Assembly (NCBI RefSeq): GCF_009602435.1
Contig: NZ_VZDQ01000027.1
Coordinates: 62,001-126,000, forward strand
Direction of reading: 5' to 3'
DNA from: Sediminibacillus terrae
GTDB lineage: Bacteria; Bacillota; Bacilli; Bacillales; Amphibacillaceae
Length of the DNA stretch: 64,000 nt
In this document: piece by piece, positions 15,290 to 22,290 of the stretch
Layout of the letters: each line of letters opens with the position of its first letter
How positions within the stretch are numbered: position 1 is the stretch's first letter
Program-made: the position numbers and the translations under genes
Notes under the pieces: generated by a model
Seen by the model: only the letters and a program-made list of their open reading frames with translations
Database searches by the model: none
Told to the model about the DNA's origin: nothing

Positions 15290-15758
15290 CTACAGAGCCT
15301 TTTTAACCGCTTGCTGCCATGAAGTTTCATGCTTAAATCGTTCAAAGTCTTTGATTCTAAAGGAATCTCGGTTTAAAACCTTTATCGTATTGTTTATTCC
15401 CTCGATATACCATTATGAAATGGATACATGAATGACTGTAAAATCTCTTGTTTCCAACGCATGAACGTTTTTCTTACACGGGAAATGCCTCTATGTTTGA
15501 AGCACGCATCTACTTCACACATTCTTCCAGCCCTTTTCCGGCTGTCTTCTCATCATTGTTGGACAAAACAGGACCTTGGATGGCTTGATTTCTATACCCA
15601 TGTACCTGTTTTGTTTTCTCTTTACAGAACGGGCACTTTTGTTGCCTTTGTCTTGTGTAAAGCTCTACTCTTAAGGCGCTTCCTTCTTCCTCTATATTCC
15701 ATACATCTACTTGTTTATCTTTAATCCCCAGTAATTCTACGATAATATGACGTTGCAC
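15290..15758 (-). pseudogene. ISL3-family transposase remnant
   Basis: From an ATG at 15758 the first 60 codons give a typical ISL3 transposase start with the zinc finger CPFCKEKTKQVHGYR and then AIQG. The sequence then jumps, without the central DDE domain, to the C-terminal part: EKTFMRWKQEILQSFMYPF, HNG, then after a frame change YIEGINNTIKVLNRDSF, FERFKHE and a TAG stop at 15290-15292. At least two in-frame stops and two frame changes are visible, so the gene is dead. It cannot mobilise its own element. Confidence 0.85.
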
Positions 15759-15943
15759 TCATATCCCTCTCTTTTTCCTTTGGTGTCAGCAACTTTAGGG
15801 TAACAAAGAGAGAGGGAATGAGTTGCACACTGCAGGAACACCCATCACAACAGGGGACACCACCACATTCAGTATAGAGCCAATCACCTTCATGTTAGAG
15901 CCACCACATCTAAGGTACAGCGTCCCCCTTTTTTATCTTTTCA

Positions 15944-15971
15944 TAAAAAAAGCCGCCCAAAAATGGGCGGC
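15944..15971 (-). terminator. Terminator of katA
   Basis: The stem GCCGCCCA/TGGGCGGC (15952-15971) is followed on the minus strand by seven T residues. Confidence 0.9.
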
Positions 15972-16006
15972 AAGCAATGTGGAATGGATTAGATATTGAT
16001 TGTTGC

Positions 16007-17464
16007 TTATGCTTTTACAGGTACTGACAAACCAAGACCTTCAGCTACGCGAGTCCCGTACTCAGGATCAGCTTTGAAGAAATGCTCGATTTGGCGTAGC
16101 TTGATTTCGTCTTTTTCAACAGGCTTCATGCCCTCGACGATGTTGTTCACAAGACGAGTACGCTCCTCTTCGCTCAATAAGCGGTATAAGTCACCGGCTT
16201 GTGTGTAGTGATCGTTATGATCGTAAGCTACGCTGTCTGCCACTCCGGAAACTTCATAAGCCGCCGGTTTGGTTTCAGGTGCTTCTTGCGGTCCACCATA
16301 GCTGTTTGGCTCGTAGTTAAGGGAACCGCCGCCGTTTCCGTCAAAGCGCATTTGACCGTCGCGCTGATAGTTGTTTACTTCAGCGTGAGAGCGATTGATC
16401 GGCAATGCCTGGTGGTTGGCGCCGACACGATAACGATGAGCATCCGCATAGGCGAACAGACGGCCTTGCAGCATTTTGTCCGGGGACGGCTCAATGCCGG
16501 GTACCAATGTTCCTGGAGAGAACGTTGCCTGTTCTACTTCTGCAAAGTAGTTTTCCGGATTCTTATTCAACACCATTTTTCCAACTTCGATTAATGGATA
16601 GTCTTTATGAGACCATACTTTTGTGACATCGAAAGGATCGAAACGATAGGTATTGGCATCTTCAATCGGCATGATTTGAACGTAGACAGTCCATTCAGGG
16701 AAGTCGCCGTTATCGATGGCATTATATAAATCCTCGATATGATAATCCGGATTTTCCCCGGCAAGTTTAGCAGCCAAGTCCGTATCCAGGTTTTTAATGC
16801 CTTGGTTAGTTTTAAAGTGATATTTTACCCAGACAGATTCACCTTCGGCATTCGTCCATTTGAACGTATGGCTTCCGAAACCATCCATATGGCGGTAGGT
16901 GGCTGGAATTCCACGGTCAGAATGCAAAATTGTTACCTGGTGCAGTGACTCAGGAGACAGGGACCAGAAATCCCAAACTGCATTCGGATCTTTCAAGTGT
17001 GTTGCCGGATTGCGTTTTTGTGTATGGATGAAGTCCGGGAACTTGATTGCATCGCGGATGAAAAAGACAGGCGTATTGTTGCCCACTAAATCATAATTGC
17101 CTTCTTCTGTGTAAAACTTGACAGCAAAGCCCCGTGGATCACGAACTGTATCAGCAGAGCCCAGTTCACCTGCAACCGTGGAAAAGCGGATGAACATCGG
17201 GGTTTGTTTGCCTACTTCTTGTAAGAAAGCAGCTTTTGTATATTTAGATAAATCGTTTGTGACTTCAAAGTAGCCATGAGCTCCGGCACCTTTCGCATGG
17301 ACGACACGCTCTGGCACTCTTTCTCGGTTGAAGTGGGCCAGTTTTTCAAGCAGGTGTACATCTTGAATCAATGTCGGTCCGCGGTGACCGGCAGTCATGG
17401 AGTTCTGGTTGTCCCCAACCGGAGCTCCAGCAGCATTTGTTAAGTATCTTTTATCATTTGCCAT
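16007..17464 (-). CDS. katA: Haem catalase, clade-3 vegetative type
   Basis: The 485-residue cytoplasmic enzyme decomposes hydrogen peroxide. Catalytic His56 ([15 protein letters not shown]), catalytic Asn129 ([16 protein letters not shown]), [20 protein letters not shown] and the haem-ligand tyrosine in [14 protein letters not shown] are intact. It resembles B. subtilis KatA. A PerR box lies upstream of its -35, so peroxide induction is likely. The start region is unusual: AAGGAG is followed seven bases on by ATG-TAG and then the real ATG, so a start-stop codon pair precedes the gene in frame. A good terminator follows. It is monocistronic. Confidence 0.97.
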   Translation of the reverse strand: MANDKRYLTNAAGAPVGDNQNSMTAGHRGPTLIQDVHLLEKLAHFNRERVPERVVHAKGAGAHGYFEVTNDLSKYTKAAFLQEVGKQTPMFIRFSTVAGELGSADTVRDPRGFAVKFYTEEGNYDLVGNNTPVFFIRDAIKFPDFIHTQKRNPATHLKDPNAVWDFWSLSPESLHQVTILHSDRGIPATYRHMDGFGSHTFKWTNAEGESVWVKYHFKTNQGIKNLDTDLAAKLAGENPDYHIEDLYNAIDNGDFPEWTVYVQIMPIEDANTYRFDPFDVTKVWSHKDYPLIEVGKMVLNKNPENYFAEVEQATFSPGTLVPGIEPSPDKMLQGRLFAYADAHRYRVGANHQALPINRSHAEVNNYQRDGQMRFDGNGGGSLNYEPNSYGGPQEAPETKPAAYEVSGVADSVAYDHNDHYTQAGDLYRLLSEEERTRLVNNIVEGMKPVEKDEIKLRQIEHFFKADPEYGTRVAEGLGLSVPVKA

Positions 17465-17503
17465 CTACATAACACCTCTCCTTAACTTAGTACAAATATA
17501 ATT

Positions 17504-17550
17504 ATAATATAAATCTACTAAAAATCAATGTTTAATTATAATAATTTTAA
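17504..17550 (-). promoter_or_regulatory. katA promoter with PerR box
   Basis: TTATAATAATTTTAA (17536-17550) matches the PerR consensus TTATAATNATTATAA at 14 of 15 positions. On the minus strand it sits just upstream of a -35 TTGATT (about 17525-17530) and a -10 TATAAT 16 bases further. PerR would repress katA until peroxide oxidises its metal site. Confidence 0.75.
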
Positions 17551-17676
17551 ATAATTAATCATTCTAATCGGTAGATTATACGTTTCATAAGCAGCCACTA
17601 TGCATAATCCCGGGAAAATTATCGATTGAGGGAACGTGTTGATAAGAGAAGGAAAAGTTGCAGGAAGGGACAAGTC

Positions 17677-17827
17677 AAAAAAAGAAGACTGTCTAACCGA
17701 CAGTCTTAAAAGAAGATCAAGGTACTCAAGGGGGATGAAACAATTATTATATTGGGGGGTAACAAAAGCCATCACGTTAGAGAGTACCTTTTACTTCTGT
17801 AAAAGTAAGCATAGGAAAGTGTACTAC
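17677..17827 (-). ncRNA. Candidate Fur-regulated C-rich small RNA (FsrA-like)
   Basis: A promoter with a Fur box in its spacer starts minus-strand transcription near 17827, and a perfect nine-base stem AAGACTGTC/GACAGTCTT (17685-17707) followed by seven T residues ends it near 17677, giving about 150 nucleotides. The transcript can form a 5' hairpin CTTTTAC-N4-GTAAAAG (17788-17805) and a nine-base stem AAGGTACTC/GAGTACCTT (17719-17727 with 17782-17790) whose large loop exposes two C tracts, C5 at 17730-17734 and C6 at 17754-17759. Fur control plus unpaired C tracts is the design of FsrA, the iron-sparing sRNA of B. subtilis. No conserved ORF is present. Homology to FsrA is inferred, not shown. 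Confidence 0.6.
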
Positions 17828-17833
17828 CTCTCC

Positions 17834-17863
17834 ATTATAAATGATAATGATAATCATTTGCAA
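17834..17863 (-). promoter_or_regulatory. Minus-strand promoter with Fur box in the spacer
   Basis: -35 TTGCAA (17858-17863) and perfect -10 TATAAT (17834-17839) are 18 bases apart on the minus strand. The spacer is the Fur box GATAATGATAATCATTTGC (17843-17861), which agrees with GATAATGATAATCATTATC at 17 of 19 positions. Iron-loaded Fur would block RNA polymerase directly. On the plus strand only an AAGGAG without a usable frame follows. Confidence 0.75.
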
Positions 17864-17910
17864 TAAAGAAAGGAGAATTATTTTTCCTTGTTGCCAAAAT
17901 AGTCTTTTTG

Positions 17911-17953
17911 TACTAAAAGAGCAGGGTGTTCGTTGAACGACTCCCTGCTCTTT
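17911..17953 (-). terminator. Terminator of the small membrane protein operon
   Basis: An 11-base stem AAAGAGCAGGG/CCCTGCTCTTT with a 16-base loop that itself holds GTTC/GAAC is followed on the minus strand by TTTTAG and an A/T-rich run. Confidence 0.7.
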
Positions 17954-17992
17954 ATGTTTCCTTCCCTGTGTCAGGGCGTTTATTAGATGATT

Positions 17993-18106
17993 TTATTTAA
18001 AAAATGTACGGATGGAATGGAAGATTTCAATTCCCTGATAGGTGAAAAGGCAAATAGCGGAAAATGAAAAAGCTCCGATCAATAAAAAGCGCACCAATGC
18101 AAACAT
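17993..18106 (-). CDS. Small single-span membrane protein (37 aa)
   Basis: An ATG at 18106 with TAGGAGG about ten bases upstream starts a 37-residue peptide with one strong membrane segment (FALVRFLLIGAFSFSAICLF) and a short polar C-terminus ending RTFFK. It starts 20 bases after the stop of the 112-residue secreted/membrane protein and precedes a terminator, so both form one operon. No family is recognised. The position next to a Fur-controlled element may be chance. Confidence 0.7.
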   Translation of the reverse strand: MFALVRFLLIGAFSFSAICLFTYQGIEIFHSIRTFFK

Positions 18107-18126
18107 CACTGATCAACCTCCTATAT

Positions 18127-18465
18127 TTAAAGGATTCTGAGGTCGAAGCGATGGTTGCGGAAATAGGAGGACTGATAAAAGACGGTCACATAATGTGGAT
18201 ACCACTGCTTAATGGCTGTCCGTTTCCTGATGAAATGATAAACCGTTCCGAATGCGGCTGTAAGAAAAGCCAGAAGCGCCAGATTGATAATTTTCGAATC
18301 TTTGGAGGTTGTTTCGTTATCAGGAGACACGTGTGCATCGAACAAGAAGACAGTACTTTCATCAATAAAACCTTTGGATGGGTGGATGTTGGGTTGAGGA
18401 GAAAGAGAGATGGACAAGGTAGATAAAAAGATTACGAGAATGGTTGCGATGTGTATTCTTTTCAT
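18127..18465 (-). CDS. Membrane-anchored protein of unknown function (112 aa)
   Basis: Start ATG 18465 follows a textbook AAAGGAGGTGA. Residues 1-21 form a signal-like hydrophobic stretch (IATILVIFLSTLSISLS), then about 35 polar residues (DESTVFLFDAHVSPDNE), a second membrane segment INLALLAFLTAAFGTVYHFI near residue 65, and a basic, aromatic C-terminal tail (RKRTAIKQWYPHY). This would put a short loop outside and the tail in the cytoplasm. I recognise no family. It is first in a two-gene operon with the 37-residue membrane peptide. Confidence 0.75.
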   Translation of the reverse strand: MKRIHIATILVIFLSTLSISLSPQPNIHPSKGFIDESTVFLFDAHVSPDNETTSKDSKIINLALLAFLTAAFGTVYHFIRKRTAIKQWYPHYVTVFYQSSYFRNHRFDLRIL

Positions 18466-18623
18466 CGTTTGCTCACCTCCTTTTAGTTAGTATGTAAAAA
18501 CAAATGATAATACATGAAATAACAATTGTAAATAAAAAGCCTTCGCCAGAAATACCACTTGTTTGCAGGTAAAGCTCGAAGGGTATCTAAGAAAATCAGT
18601 TTTTGTTGTAAAGGGGAATTGTT

Positions 18624-19598
18624 TTGCTATCGATGATTATTTTCTTTGTTACAGCTGTCCTATCCGTCTTCTCAGCTATTAAACTATCGACCTATGCCGA
18701 CATGATCAGCAGGCAAACCAGGATTGGGGGCATGCTTGCGGGCACCCTGCTGCTGGCAGTGGCGACGTCGCTTCCGGAACTTACTGCTACCGTTTCTGCG
18801 GCTGTAATCGGAAATGCTGATATTGCGATAGGCAATGGATTGGGGAGTGTTATTTTCAACTTCCTGGTATTGTTTTTGCTCGATCTTTATTTTCGTAAGC
18901 ATCGGTTGTTTTTACGCGTATCGGATAATCACTTTCATACCGGGCTGCTTTCCTTGGTTTTGGGGGGTGTTGCAGGTCTGGCGATATATTTCCAGTCTGA
19001 TCAGTCTTACATTGGTATCGGGCAGACCAGCTGGGTTATAGCGGCTGTTTATTTTATCGGAATTAGTCTTATTTCGATGAAACAACGGAATGATAAAAAG
19101 AAAGAAGTGGAGGTTCCGGAAAAGGAAGGGACCATGTCCTTGAGAAAAGTAATTGCCTTATTTGTTTTCTATGCAGGTATCATTTTTTTCTCGGGCAGTG
19201 GTTTAAGCATCTCCGGCGATTGGATGGCTAGTACGACAGGGATTTCCGCCACGGTTGTCGGCAGTTTGCTGATTGCTATGGCAACGTCACTGCCTGATGC
19301 TGTCGGTGTTTATGTGGCTTTGCGGAAAGCAAACATCAATTTGGCGATTGGAGCGATATTGGGTAGTAACTTGTTCAATATCTTTGTGGTCACGATATCT
19401 GATGGTTTTTACCGGCACGGAAGCATTTGGGCAGCTGGCGACTCCATGAATATGTGGACGGCGATTGTCGGCTGTCTGCTCACTTTTGCCATATTGCTGT
19501 TGCTGAAAAGGGACCGGACAAAAAATGGTTTCACTTATTCGCTGCCTTCGCTTCTCGCGGTTTTCAGTTATATCCTTTTTACCGTTTTTATTCTATAG
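18624..19598 (+). CDS. Calcium/sodium:cation antiporter (CaCA family, YrbG type)
   Basis: The 324-residue integral membrane protein shows the internal duplication of cation exchangers: the two alpha repeats are ATSLPELTATVSAAVIGNAD with AIGNGLGSVIFNF (about 50-90) and MATSLPDAVGVYVALRKANI with LAIGAILGSNLFNI (about 215-255), each with the conserved acidic residue in ATSLP(E/D). About ten membrane segments are predicted by eye, with a charged cytoplasmic loop between the halves (KQRNDKKKEVEVPEKEG). It probably extrudes calcium in exchange for sodium or protons. Start TTG 18624 follows AAAGGGGA. Monocistronic or linked to the next GNAT gene (31-base gap). Confidence 0.88.
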   Translation: MLSMIIFFVTAVLSVFSAIKLSTYADMISRQTRIGGMLAGTLLLAVATSLPELTATVSAAVIGNADIAIGNGLGSVIFNFLVLFLLDLYFRKHRLFLRVSDNHFHTGLLSLVLGGVAGLAIYFQSDQSYIGIGQTSWVIAAVYFIGISLISMKQRNDKKKEVEVPEKEGTMSLRKVIALFVFYAGIIFFSGSGLSISGDWMASTTGISATVVGSLLIAMATSLPDAVGVYVALRKANINLAIGAILGSNLFNIFVVTISDGFYRHGSIWAAGDSMNMWTAIVGCLLTFAILLLLKRDRTKNGFTYSLPSLLAVFSYILFTVFIL

Positions 19599-19629
19599 TA
19601 AGAGTAATACGTTAAAAGGAAGTGAAGGG

Positions 19630-20085
19630 ATGATTGTCCTTTTGGACCATACCGAGTCGGAAACAGCAGCCCAATTGCTAGAGGTGCAAATACCGGCTTA
19701 TCGGATAGAAGCTGAACGAATAAAATTCGATGGGATCCCTCCTTTGCAAGATACAATAGAATCCATCCAGGACAGTAGGGAAACATTTCTTGGGTATTAC
19801 GAAAATGAGCTGCTGCTTGGTGCTCTGGCGTTCGAACAATCAAATGACCGCTTTGTTTTGTCCAGGTTGTTCGTTGGACCTGCGCATTTTCGCAAGGGAG
19901 TTGCTTCATCCCTCCTGCAATTTTTCCTGAACAAGATAGTCCGTGAGTCGAAACCTGTGACAGTCACTACTGGCACGGCAAACCTTCCCGCCATCGCCTT
20001 TTATGAAAAGTGGGGGTTTGCCAAAATCAAAGAAATAACCGTGCAACAGGGAATAACCCTGACCATGCTGCAGACCATCGATTAA
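19630..20085 (+). CDS. GNAT-family N-acetyltransferase
   Basis: This 151-residue protein carries the GNAT acetyl-CoA site: VLSRLFVGPAHFRKGVASSL, then a late TGTANLPAIAFYEKWGFAK that is the typical C-terminal motif. Substrate unknown. The frame is open further upstream, but the ATG at 19630 has AAAGGA nine bases before it and gives the family size. It may be cotranscribed with the cation antiporter. Confidence 0.85.
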   Translation: MIVLLDHTESETAAQLLEVQIPAYRIEAERIKFDGIPPLQDTIESIQDSRETFLGYYENELLLGALAFEQSNDRFVLSRLFVGPAHFRKGVASSLLQFFLNKIVRESKPVTVTTGTANLPAIAFYEKWGFAKIKEITVQQGITLTMLQTID

Positions 20086-20175
20086 AGGGATAACAGCCTG
20101 TTTTTTGTTGATGTAGTATTTCATCTGTTGATCGTTGAATAGGATAGTAGAGAACAATGATCAGAGGTGAAGCGG

Positions 20176-20538
20176 ATGATTTCATGGTTCATGCTGGGTC
20201 TGCTGGGACTGGCGGCATTCCGATTAACAAGGTTGCTTGTCTATGATGACATCGCTCGTTTTATCCGGGCCCCTTTCCATGAGGAAAAGGAAGAAACGTC
20301 AGCTGACGGTACTACTGAATTCGTTCTTTATATCAAAGGAAGAGGAGTCCGCCGGTTCATTGGAGAGCTATTGAGTTGTCAATGGTGTACGGGCGTTTGG
20401 TCATCAGCCTGTTTGTATGGTGGTTATGTATTCTGGCCGGTTGTGTTCATGCCGCTCATCATCATTCTGGCTGTAGCTGCAATCTCTTCGCTGCTGGAAG
20501 TGCTGGTCAGCTTTTTTCTTAGCCAGACGGAACAGTAA
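20176..20538 (+). CDS. DUF1360 membrane protein
   Basis: About 120 residues with an N-terminal membrane segment (WFMLGLLGLAAFRLTRLLVYDD), a polar loop, the family motif LLSCQWCTGVWSS and a hydrophobic C-terminal half (WPVVFMPLIIILAVAAISS). FRLTRLLxYD...CxxCxGxW is diagnostic for DUF1360 (B. subtilis YngL type), a family found in spore-formers, function unknown. An in-frame GTG lies at 20167, but ATG 20176 is better spaced from AGAGGTGA. A hairpin terminator follows. Confidence 0.88.
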   Translation: MISWFMLGLLGLAAFRLTRLLVYDDIARFIRAPFHEEKEETSADGTTEFVLYIKGRGVRRFIGELLSCQWCTGVWSSACLYGGYVFWPVVFMPLIIILAVAAISSLLEVLVSFFLSQTEQ

Positions 20539-20555
20539 ACGCCGATAAATGAAGG

Positions 20556-20585
20556 AAACCCTAGCTTTATGACCAGCTAGGGTTT
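20556..20585. terminator. Hairpin between DUF1360 gene and the small-peptide operon
   Basis: An 11-base perfect stem AAACCCTAGCT/AGCTAGGGTTT lies between convergent genes; T/A runs are short but it can end both. Confidence 0.7.
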
Positions 20586-20601
20586 CTGGCGTTATGTTGT
20601 T

Positions 20602-20727
20602 TTATCCTTTGTTTGCTACTTTTCGAATGCTTTTACCGCACCCGCATCCTTTTCCGCTTGCAGCACGCATTCTTCTGGATCGTGACTTCCTTCTATTTGT
20701 TTTCTTCCGTTCGATTTGTTCGGTCAT
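20602..20727 (-). CDS. Tiny basic protein with GKGCGCGK motif (41 aa)
   Basis: An ATG at 20727, nine bases after AAGGAAGGAG, opens a 41-residue very basic protein (RKKTNRRKSRSRRMRAASG) with the two-cysteine core GKGCGCGKSIRK. It is the last of three co-directional genes (JAMM peptidase, 45-residue GCGC peptide, this one), though 178 bases separate it from the middle gene. The dense Arg/Lys and paired cysteines suggest nucleic-acid or metal binding. No family known to me. A terminator hairpin lies 16 bases beyond its stop. Confidence 0.7.
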   Translation of the reverse strand: MTEQIERKKTNRRKSRSRRMRAASGKGCGCGKSIRKVANKG

Positions 20728-20905
20728 GACTGACCACTCCTTCCTTTTTCATTCTCCAGAGAAATGATAAGTCTTTAATCTATTTACGGTTCTCTGTGGC
20801 TTTCTTTTTTTGGAAAAAAGATGGCCTTAACTACTTTATATGCTGCTTTCCTGTTTCGGGAAGGGCGCAATGAAAATTTTCGGAGTATAAAACTGAAAGT
20901 CGTTA

Positions 20906-21043
20906 TTAACGATGGACTTTCTTGACTCCGTAATTTTTACAGCCGCATCCGCCTGTTTTTTTGGCGACATAATTTCCGGCAGCAACTTGTTGAGCTGGTA
21001 CTGCTTTGACCCCTTTTTTGCCACTTAGGTATTCGATTTTCAT
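20906..21043 (-). CDS. Tiny protein with TGGCGCK motif (45 aa)
   Basis: Start ATG 21043 has a perfect AAGGAG eight bases upstream. The 45-residue product reads MKIEYLSGKKGVKAVPAQQV at the start and ends with AKKTGGCGCKNYGVKKVHR, i.e. a basic body with a C-terminal Gly-Cys-Gly-Cys. It begins 34 bases after the JAMM peptidase gene on the same strand, so cotranscription is likely. It shares the GCGC(G)K core with the 41-residue protein downstream. A short-peptide substrate or metal carrier is conceivable; nothing proves it. Confidence 0.75.
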   Translation of the reverse strand: MKIEYLSGKKGVKAVPAQQVAAGNYVAKKTGGCGCKNYGVKKVHR

Positions 21044-21077
21044 GGTATCCACTCCTTGTTGGGCATTTTAAATTCTT

Positions 21078-21491
21078 TCAAACAACTACGATCGGCCGGT
21101 GAAAGTAATGGCTGTCGACAATGGTATATCCTTGCCACACCGCTGGTTCCGCCTGTAAAGAAACAATCAGCATACAGACTTGCGATTCAGGATGATGGAG
21201 AATGTCTTCTTTGGATGGGACCGGCTGTGCTGTTGGATGAGAATGGTAGATTGCTAAAACTTCTTCCTGTTTTGACCGGACAGCTTTCATCGTTTTGTCG
21301 ACTGCGTCTTTACTGACGAAGTAGCGGTAGCGATGCTTGATTTCACTTTCCAGTTCCCAGATGGAAGAAATATGGTTCGATGTTCCGCTTAGCAGTCCGC
21401 ATGTTTCAAAGGGAAGACATTCACGGGTATGCTGGATCATTCTTTTTTCCAGATAGGCCGGCAAATAGATGGCTTCCACCGGTCTAGACAT
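21078..21491 (-). CDS. JAMM/MPN-domain metallopeptidase
   Basis: The 137-residue protein is a single JAMM domain: Glu29 (LPFETCGLLSG), His83 and His85 in IYHSHPTAQPVPSKED and Asp96 form the zinc site (E...HxHP...SxxD). Bacterial relatives cut isopeptide or C-terminal peptide bonds, e.g. of sulfur-carrier or ubiquitin-like proteins. The start is taken at ATG 21491 (MSRPVEAIYLP); a TTG at 21512 is in frame but has no nearby ribosome site. A 12-codon leader frame with a strong ribosome site ends across this ATG, suggesting coupled translation. It heads a run with two tiny GCGC-motif genes. Confidence 0.88.
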   Translation of the reverse strand: MSRPVEAIYLPAYLEKRMIQHTRECLPFETCGLLSGTSNHISSIWELESEIKHRYRYFVSKDAVDKTMKAVRSKQEEVLAIYHSHPTAQPVPSKEDILHHPESQVCMLIVSLQAEPAVWQGYTIVDSHYFHRPIVVV

Positions 21492-21522
21492 ATTTTTGTT
21501 TATCCATTCCAAGTGCTTGCAT
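21484..21522 (-). CDS. Possible leader peptide coupled to the JAMM peptidase
   Basis: GGAGG six bases before an ATG at 21522 opens a 12-residue frame (MQALGMDKQKYV) whose TAG stop (21484-21486) overlaps the third base region after the peptidase ATG (21489-21491). It may merely deliver ribosomes to the peptidase start. Confidence 0.4.
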   Translation of the reverse strand: MQALGMDKQKYV

Positions 21523-21719
21523 GTTCATCCTCCATGCTCCTTTATTGCTGAAATAAACCTTATATTTTTTGTATATGAGTGGTAGCGAGATTTGGAGCGG
21601 GCTTCAGTTTGCCTTTTACAGAATTCGTTTGAATTTCCGCGCTCGTTAATATTCCGCTTCCATCCTGCATAGGATGGAAATGGTAAGCAATTATTACAAT
21701 GTGTCGGGAGGAAGTACTA

Positions 21720-22271
21720 TTGGCTGGGTATGAAGAATTAAAGGAAAAATTGACCGCTTGGAATCAACAGACGGCTGCGTATTTGAATCAAATAAGCCAG
21801 TTGATAGAGGAAAAACAAAACCGGACATTGCCATTTCCACGGCTTACAAGTTATTTCACTTCATCCCTGCATGCAGCCCACCATAAAAAGAGAGAAAACA
21901 TATTGTTCGGCGATTTCCACATAAAAAACACAGGCAGTCAGCCGGTCCATGATCTTAGTGTTTGTTTGAGGATACGGACTTCGGTTCCTTATGATTTCTC
22001 GGGTAAATACCATCTTCCCAATTCGAATGCCTCGTCGCGCCAGCTGAGTGAGTGGGAACGGGTGGAACAGGAAAGCGAAGAAGATTATTGGTTTAAACGG
22101 ATTGGGAAGGGTGAGTTGCAACCGGGAGAAAGCGTGTCATTCTCCAATTTCCAGCTAAAATGGAAAGCTGACGACCATTATACAATGGTCGTAGAAGGCT
22201 TCGTCTACTGTAATCTTGAAACTGAAGGTATAACAGCTTTGAACCAACTTAACATTAGCGGGGAAATTTGA
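21720..22271 (+). CDS. Protein of unknown function with coiled N-terminus and beta-rich C-terminus
   Basis: The 183-residue soluble protein starts at TTG 21720, eight bases after GGGAGG. Residues 1-40 look like a coiled coil (ELKEKLTAWNQQTAAYLNQI); from about 65 the pattern ILFGDFHIKNTGSQPVHDLS, RIRTSVPYDFSG and LQPGESVSFSNFQLKWKADD suggests an Ig-like or beta-sandwich domain. I know no family for it. It is followed by a 91-residue helical protein with 19 bases between, so the two are translated from one message and may interact. Confidence 0.75.
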   Translation: MAGYEELKEKLTAWNQQTAAYLNQISQLIEEKQNRTLPFPRLTSYFTSSLHAAHHKKRENILFGDFHIKNTGSQPVHDLSVCLRIRTSVPYDFSGKYHLPNSNASSRQLSEWERVEQESEEDYWFKRIGKGELQPGESVSFSNFQLKWKADDHYTMVVEGFVYCNLETEGITALNQLNISGEI

Positions 22272-22290
22272 TGCAAAGGAGGGGGCTGGC

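Larger units (their letters stand above)
15075..15881. mobile_element. Decayed ISL3-family insertion sequence with target-site duplication
   Basis: The element is bounded by 25-base imperfect terminal inverted repeats: GGTTCTCT...AATGTGG.GGTGT at 15075-15099 and its mirror ending AGTATAGAGCC at 15857-15881 (18 of 25 positions agree). Directly outside are AATCACCG (15067-15074) and AATCACCT (15882-15889), an eight-base duplication with one mismatch, the size ISL3 elements make. At 807 bases it is about 600 shorter than an intact element; the transposase is internally deleted and frame-disrupted. The strand near the left end also carries a long hairpin (about 15753-15830) ahead of the transposase. 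Confidence 0.8.
17465..17992. other. 528-base non-coding stretch: katA control, small RNA, Fur box, terminator
   Basis: Going from katA outwards it holds the katA promoter and PerR box (17500-17550), a probable minus-strand small RNA (17677-17827) with its Fur-box promoter (17834-17863), and the terminator (17911-17953) of the two small membrane genes. Open frames across it (17536-17775 minus, 17636-17866 plus) run through hairpins and have no family features. Confidence 0.6.

Noticed and set aside
17536-17775. 79-codon minus-strand frame across the sRNA
   Set aside because: It passes through the intrinsic terminator of the small RNA and into the katA PerR region, and lacks a ribosome site.
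17866-17960. AAGGAG after the Fur box on the plus strand, as a possible Fur-regulated gene
   Set aside because: All frames from nearby starts close within 20 codons; the better promoter points to the minus strand.
18064-18426. 120-codon plus-strand frame
   Set aside because: It is antisense to two genes with strong ribosome sites and membrane segments.
18530-18600. Possible riboswitch before the cation exchanger
   Set aside because: A CTTCG/CGAAG pairing exists but no conserved yybP-ykoY or magnesium riboswitch core could be recognised.
20836-21024. 62-codon minus-strand frame
   Set aside because: It overlaps the 45-residue GCGC gene in another frame; the latter has the better ribosome site.
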